64,000 nucleotides of DNA. It comes from Carnegiea gigantea. Its lineage: Eukaryota > Streptophyta > Magnoliopsida > Caryophyllales > Cactaceae. The first letter of the stretch is position 1; the number at the start of each line of letters is the position of its first letter. The DNA lies in contig JAKOGI010000420.1 in assembly GCA_029747015.1 (NCBI GenBank), forward strand, positions 551,501 to 615,500. Direction: 5' to 3'. Positions 59,947 to 64,000 of the stretch are shown here, piece after piece. Below the pieces are notes generated by a model. The model did not search any database, had not been told where the DNA came from, and saw only the letters and a program-made list of their open reading frames with translations. Position numbers and translations under genes: made by a program.

Positions 59947-60923
59947 GAGGAGGGCGGCGGGGCAAAGTACTTGAGCTAAAAAAAATCTCATAATTTTGAC
60001 GTTGACAAATATTATCTCAAGACCATAATATAAATTAATATATTATATTATTTAAAATCACAAAATTTTCAATAGTTACAATTAGTTTTAGATTGCAAAG
60101 TTGAACATTTGTGAGATACGCTGACGAGTATAAAATAATATTCGAATAAGATTTATCATGTCCTTTAAGAAATATTATATGTGTAATATCATAATTGTAA
60201 AAAAAATCATAGATGTGCAATGTACTGAATTTCTATGTGCTAATATACCTTTCCACTATTTAATTTTACTATTTATTTTCAATTTAATATGATTTATCTA
60301 AGTCAAGGCAAGACTCGTAATAGGTGACTTATGACGAGATATTTATATTTTGCAATTCAACGTAAAGCGATATATATCTTTCTGCAAAACATTTTTCAGT
60401 GTCTTACCTTAGTTTAAGGATTATATTGTCACATACTAAGTTCAAAAAAAGACGGTATAATAGCGAAACAGTATTACCATTTATAAATTATGTAAAATCA
60501 CTTATATAACTATAATTTTTCACAACTATTGAAAAAAACATGTATCATACATTTTCGTGGATAAAGTTGATCTGATTAGGATTTTATTTGTACTCTTCAA
60601 CTTAACTGACAAAATACTAAAAGTTCACAATTTTTGATTGACCATATTTATTGAAAGATGGGATATTATCCGCCATGTAATTCACTAAGTAGGGCTAATG
60701 TAAGATACTTAAGATTTGTTTTATGACTAGACACATATCATTAAGACTAATTTTGTGCAATGCATCGAAAGACAAATGGCACATTCACATTTTAATAATA
60801 AGTATTATATTCTTATTTGGAGAAAAGTAGTACAGGTAGACCCACTCCATCCTTCCGTTCCATGCAGGGGAGGAAGATTAATCTTATTCAGGGCCAGCTA
60901 GTAGTATTAATTAGATGGATTAC
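59735..60923. repeat. Duplicated flank (unit D) downstream of K6
   Basis: Homologue of units A to C beginning at TTCAAGAGGTATAGAAGTGA, right after the RTE tail. The uninterrupted site for the Harbinger insertion is at 60352-60369, and the conserved 3' block at 60839-60878. The hairpin is absent. No gene. Confidence 0.8.
59892..59945. repeat. 54-base T homopolymer
   Basis: Runs straight into a G-rich stretch (GGAGGAGGGCGGCGGGG). The other units have the same T/G boundary with far shorter T-runs. Confidence 0.95.
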
Positions 60924-61553
60924 TTAGTAGCTAGCTGCAACATCCTTCTTGTTCTTGTAGAAGACAAACAGAAGACCCTGAGTAGAATCATCAGTGAGAC
61001 CCACCAACTTGAGCCCAGAAAGGAGGTCGCGAAAAACAGTCAAGTACCTTTGTTGTTGAGAAGAAGTTGTTGTAGGAGGAGAATACGCGATCTTATAAGC
61101 GTTAAGGGAACCTTCAGTCTTCTCGATCCTGAACGAGGAACGCGGAACACTGAATGCGCCGGCGGCTATGATCACATCGCCGCGAGTATAGGCGTCAAAG
61201 CTCACCCTCCAGAACCCGTCACTCCTACAGTAGGCGCTCAGGCCCGAGTCGATTTGGACATCCGATGAGAGGTAGATTTCCTTCTGGGTTTCATTGACGG
61301 GTACGAATTTCAGGGGATCACCTCTATCGACTTCGCTAAAGCGTTCGACGACATATAGAGGGCAAAAACCGTTTCTGGGGGCCCTCCCTATCCCCCCAAA
61401 GAAGCCTATGGCTCGCCCGATGAAGTATTCTGTGCCCACTTCTAGTGGGTTACCTTCTACGTCTAGGACCAGATCGCTGTCCTTGTCAGCGGTGGTTAGG
61501 GTGAGTAGGAGGAGGAAGAGGGTGGTTGCAGCTGGGACAAGGTTGTTAGCCAT
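60924..61553 (-). CDS. Kunitz (STI-family) protease inhibitor K6, 209 aa
   Basis: Complete intronless gene. The signal peptide (MANNLVPAATT..LLLLTLTTA) is followed by LVLDVEGNPLEVGTEYFI. Two mature cysteines (GFCPLY, AYCRSDGFWRV) give only the first Kunitz disulfide. FVPVNETQKEIYLSSD carries the NET sequon. A Thr/Ser-rich SPPTTTSSQQQ stretch precedes RYLTVFRDLLSG, and the end is VFYKNKKDVAASY. K4 is a dead sister of this copy (shared SPPTT segment). The start agrees with TATA at 61646. Likely secreted or vacuolar protease inhibitor; target unknown. Confidence 0.93.
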   Translation of the reverse strand: MANNLVPAATTLFLLLLTLTTADKDSDLVLDVEGNPLEVGTEYFIGRAIGFFGGIGRAPRNGFCPLYVVERFSEVDRGDPLKFVPVNETQKEIYLSSDVQIDSGLSAYCRSDGFWRVSFDAYTRGDVIIAAGAFSVPRSSFRIEKTEGSLNAYKIAYSPPTTTSSQQQRYLTVFRDLLSGLKLVGLTDDSTQGLLFVFYKNKKDVAASY

Positions 61554-61645
61554 TTTTCAACTTATATGGCTTCGTTGCAGCTGGGAGAAGGCTTTCAGTG
61601 TTTCACTTAGTTGTGTTGGTGAATCCAGGGGGCATGGCCAGCCCC

Positions 61646-61653
61646 TATTTATA
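61646..61653 (-). promoter_or_regulatory. TATA box of K6
   Basis: TATAAATA on the minus strand followed by GGGGCTGGCC, 93 bp upstream of the ATG. Confidence 0.75.
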
Positions 61654-61799
61654 GAATTTGAGTTCATATGATAAAGTCATCCACCCAATAATATCAAATT
61701 GCAAAATAACAAATATTTTACTATAGTTTTTAAAGTTATGTTTGTATTAACTTGAAAAAAATTATTGTAATTGAATAGTAAAAAGACGTTACAACTTAA

Positions 61800-62340
61800 A
61801 AAAATTTTAAAATATCATTTTATGCATAATGTTTAAATTTATATATTATACATATGATGCGTCTTCGTATATGTATAATGTCGTTTCGTATCGTTGGCAT
61901 CTCAAATAAAATTAATTATTTAAAAATTTGATGATTTTAAATAAAGCATAAAAATACATTAATCAAAATTGAAGTTAGGATAGGTGACACCACTGTTTTA
62001 ATCATTATGTGCCATGCACGTGAAACATGTGATTATCTCTCTTGGTTTTCCACTTTAAAATCGTGGTGTAATTTATTTGCTTTTTCAACGCAAAGTGGTA
62101 CAATTATGGCTTCATGTCGGCCACGTAATAGCTTAGTGCAATGCATGAGGGGACGATGTTTCATCATTTGAAAATGACAAACGAACCATCGAATACGTGG
62201 TTCTCTTGGTGGGCTATATTTTTTAGTGTATAGTGGCGCCGTGGCGCTACAAAAAAAAAAAAAAAAATAATAATAATCAAGATGCTTATGCAGAGATGAG
62301 TACGGCGTGAATATGAATGGTTAAGTGTTTCACTGATTTA
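61800..62340 (-). other. Upstream region of K6 shared with K1, K4 and K5
   Basis: Shared blocks in order: GCCATGCACGTGAA, ATGGCTTCATGTCGGCCAC, AATGACAAACGAACCATCGA, ACGTGGTTCTCTTGGTGGGC, and the GTGGCGCTAC module (62234-62325). No gene. Confidence 0.6.
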
Positions 62341-62449
62341 TTTGATAAAGGTCATGTTCGACAAAATGTATTTTGCAAAATCTTAGGTGAAGTTTTTTCA
62401 TATTATATGCTCAGTTTTGGGAACAATATCTCGTTGGTTATCAATAAAG

Positions 62450-62715
62450 ATATGATTGGTGATCATTAGTGTTGTCATTGATGACCATTGGTATTCTTGG
62501 TAGTGATCATTAGTGTTCTCGTTGGTAATTAGTATAGTGTTCTTGTTGGTGATTAGTAGTGTTCTTGTTGATGATCAGTATAGTTATGATTGTTGATCAA
62601 TATAGTTATAATTGGTGATCTGCTAACGAAATGTTGATTGGTGATCAGTAGTGTTGTTCTTGGTGATCAGTAGATAAATGATTGCTGATAAGTAGTGTTT
62701 GTGATCAGTAGATGT
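62450..62715. repeat. Short tandem repeat, 20-30 bp unit
   Basis: A unit close to TTGGTGATCAGTAGTGTTCT recurs about ten times with substitutions and length changes. Confidence 0.8.
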
Positions 62716-64000
62716 ATGCCTTGTTTGCTATAAATACACACAGACATTGTACATATAATAAACAGCTCCCTTTATCATGTGCTCATTATTTTCGATGAAT
62801 GTGGTTGTGATTGCTAGTCGTTTGAACTATGATTAGTGATACATTACATTACATTACATGAGATCATTGAATATGCTCTCTCTCTCTCTATATATATACT
62901 AGGGTCGTACCCCTTGCAAGATCAAACATATTTAAAATTGTATTTATAATAAAAAAAATAATTATTAATCCAAATAGTAAAAAAAGATATGTTAGATTAC
63001 TCGATTTACGAATAGTTGAGCATTTTTTTAAATTTCTTTTCCATTGTGATAATATGCATTCTTCATTCTTAATGTTCAACTCACATTGTTTTTATTCATT
63101 TGAATAATTTATTTATTAAATATATATTTTATATAAATGTTAAATTTTGTTACTAATTAATAAGTGGTATTCACTTTAATATGTCGAATTGATATTGCAA
63201 TAAATCTATACCCATCTTAACTCAAATTGGGTATCCTATGTGGCATCCAATTCAAGAATTTTAGTCAATTTTTATTTTAATTTTATTAATATAAATAGCA
63301 TAGAAAATATGTCAATTTTAAAAGTAGTAATAATCCTATTACAACATAATTATTGTTTTTTAGTTATAGTAATTTTTTTTCTTTTTCCATGTAAATTATC
63401 ACTTGAAATTCCTTTTGTATTGTTCCATAATTATTCACATACTATGTTCCCAAAAATCTTTAATATGTGAGACATTTTTTGGTGGGCAAATTTAGTAATT
63501 AAATAGATATCTTTTCATTTAACTACTTTAATTAAAATTATATTAAAGTTGGAGTTTTACTAATTACTATATAAATTATACAAAAAAATTAAAATCTCAA
63601 TTTAATGTAGCATTGCATTAACTTAGCCTACATAGACTAGTATGAAGTCAAGTAATCCTATGTGGTATTATACATGATATTCTATGTATCACTTATATAT
63701 TGATTCTATCCAACTTTTAATATATATATGGTTATACCCTTGCGATGTAAGGATGTTAGTCAATTTTTGTCTTAATAATGTAATATTAGTATAACTAATT
63801 AATAAAAATATATTATTTTAAAAGTAGATTAATAATTTTATAATAGCATAATTATTGTTTCCTTTATATTTTTCTTTAAAATCACTCTAAATTTCTTTTG
63901 TTTTCATATAGTAATGATTTACCGTTTACCATTTTTTTCATAGTTATTGAAAATGTCACAGTGTAATTAATTTATGATGGATATTTTTTAGGAGTTAAAT
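62716..64000. other. Intergenic AT-rich end of window
   Basis: No gene. At 62899-62902 a CTAG preceded by A, with CTTGCAAG at 62913-62920, resembles a degraded minus-strand Helitron 3' end. A similar sequence is near 63725. No matching 5' end was found inside the window. Confidence 0.4.

Noticed and set aside
1..64000. tRNA, rRNA or a novel multi-gene system
   Set aside because: Scanned by eye on both strands; nothing beyond transposon genes and the Kunitz family could be supported.

Overview
The window looks like a stretch of plant nuclear chromosome, almost certainly a flowering plant and probably a dicot. It is AT-rich. The only host gene family I recognise is an intronless Kunitz (soybean trypsin inhibitor, STI) family. 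The rest is dominated by plant transposons: two Copia elements, RTE and L1 LINE remnants, a CACTA remnant, a PIF/Harbinger element carrying a Myb-like gene, a Helitron, hAT elements and Tourist-like MITEs. I cannot name the species. No bacterial, organellar, rRNA, tRNA or CRISPR features were seen.

Kunitz cluster. Six copies all lie on the minus strand; I call them K1 to K6. K1 (1-557) is open but cut by the window edge. K2 (23549-24166), K3 (29618-30265) and K6 (60924-61553) are complete open genes of 205, 215 and 209 codons. K4 (32976-38676) is dead: it has nonsense codons and a 5-kb Copia element inside its coding region. K5 (52711-53353) is open except for one extra C in a C-run. Each has a signal peptide, the Kunitz N-terminal signature, a shared TATA core 80-140 bp upstream of the ATG, and a shared 3' flank. 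Flanking DNA was duplicated with the genes, so the paralogous flanks show the state before several insertions.

Layout. 1-1340: K1 and its upstream region. 1340-5740: degenerate repeats, a segment shared with 48.9-52.5 kb, a nested MITE/hAT pair and an RTE 3' end. 7132-10385: Helitron. 11851-12674: MITE holding a TG/TA microsatellite. 13364-18570: minus-strand Copia. 19460-21082: L1 remnant. 21370-24440: K2 unit. 24440-30600: K3 unit with the PIF/Harbinger element (25854-29129). 31380-43180: K4 unit with a Copia element (33520-38570), an RTE fragment holding a hAT element (39111-39858), and MITE-like repeats. 43190-48480: truncated CACTA element. 48905-52490: segmental repeat with a very large AT/GT/AC microsatellite. 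52587-56513: K5 unit, a chimera of K1-like gene and K4-like upstream DNA. 57862-59672: RTE LINE. 59735-62340: K6 unit. 62340-64000: short repeats and AT-rich sequence.

How it fits together. This is a birth-and-death inhibitor cluster. Secreted or vacuolar protease inhibitors were multiplied by tandem and segmental duplication, and copies were lost by point mutation, slippage and transposon insertion. I found no sign of a novel multi-gene system. The best leads are comparative: a conserved N-x-T sequon kept in every intact copy and lost in both dead ones, a hairpin in the 3' flank, the chimeric K5 junction, the intact-ended Helitron, and the transposase-less Harbinger element with its Myb-like gene.
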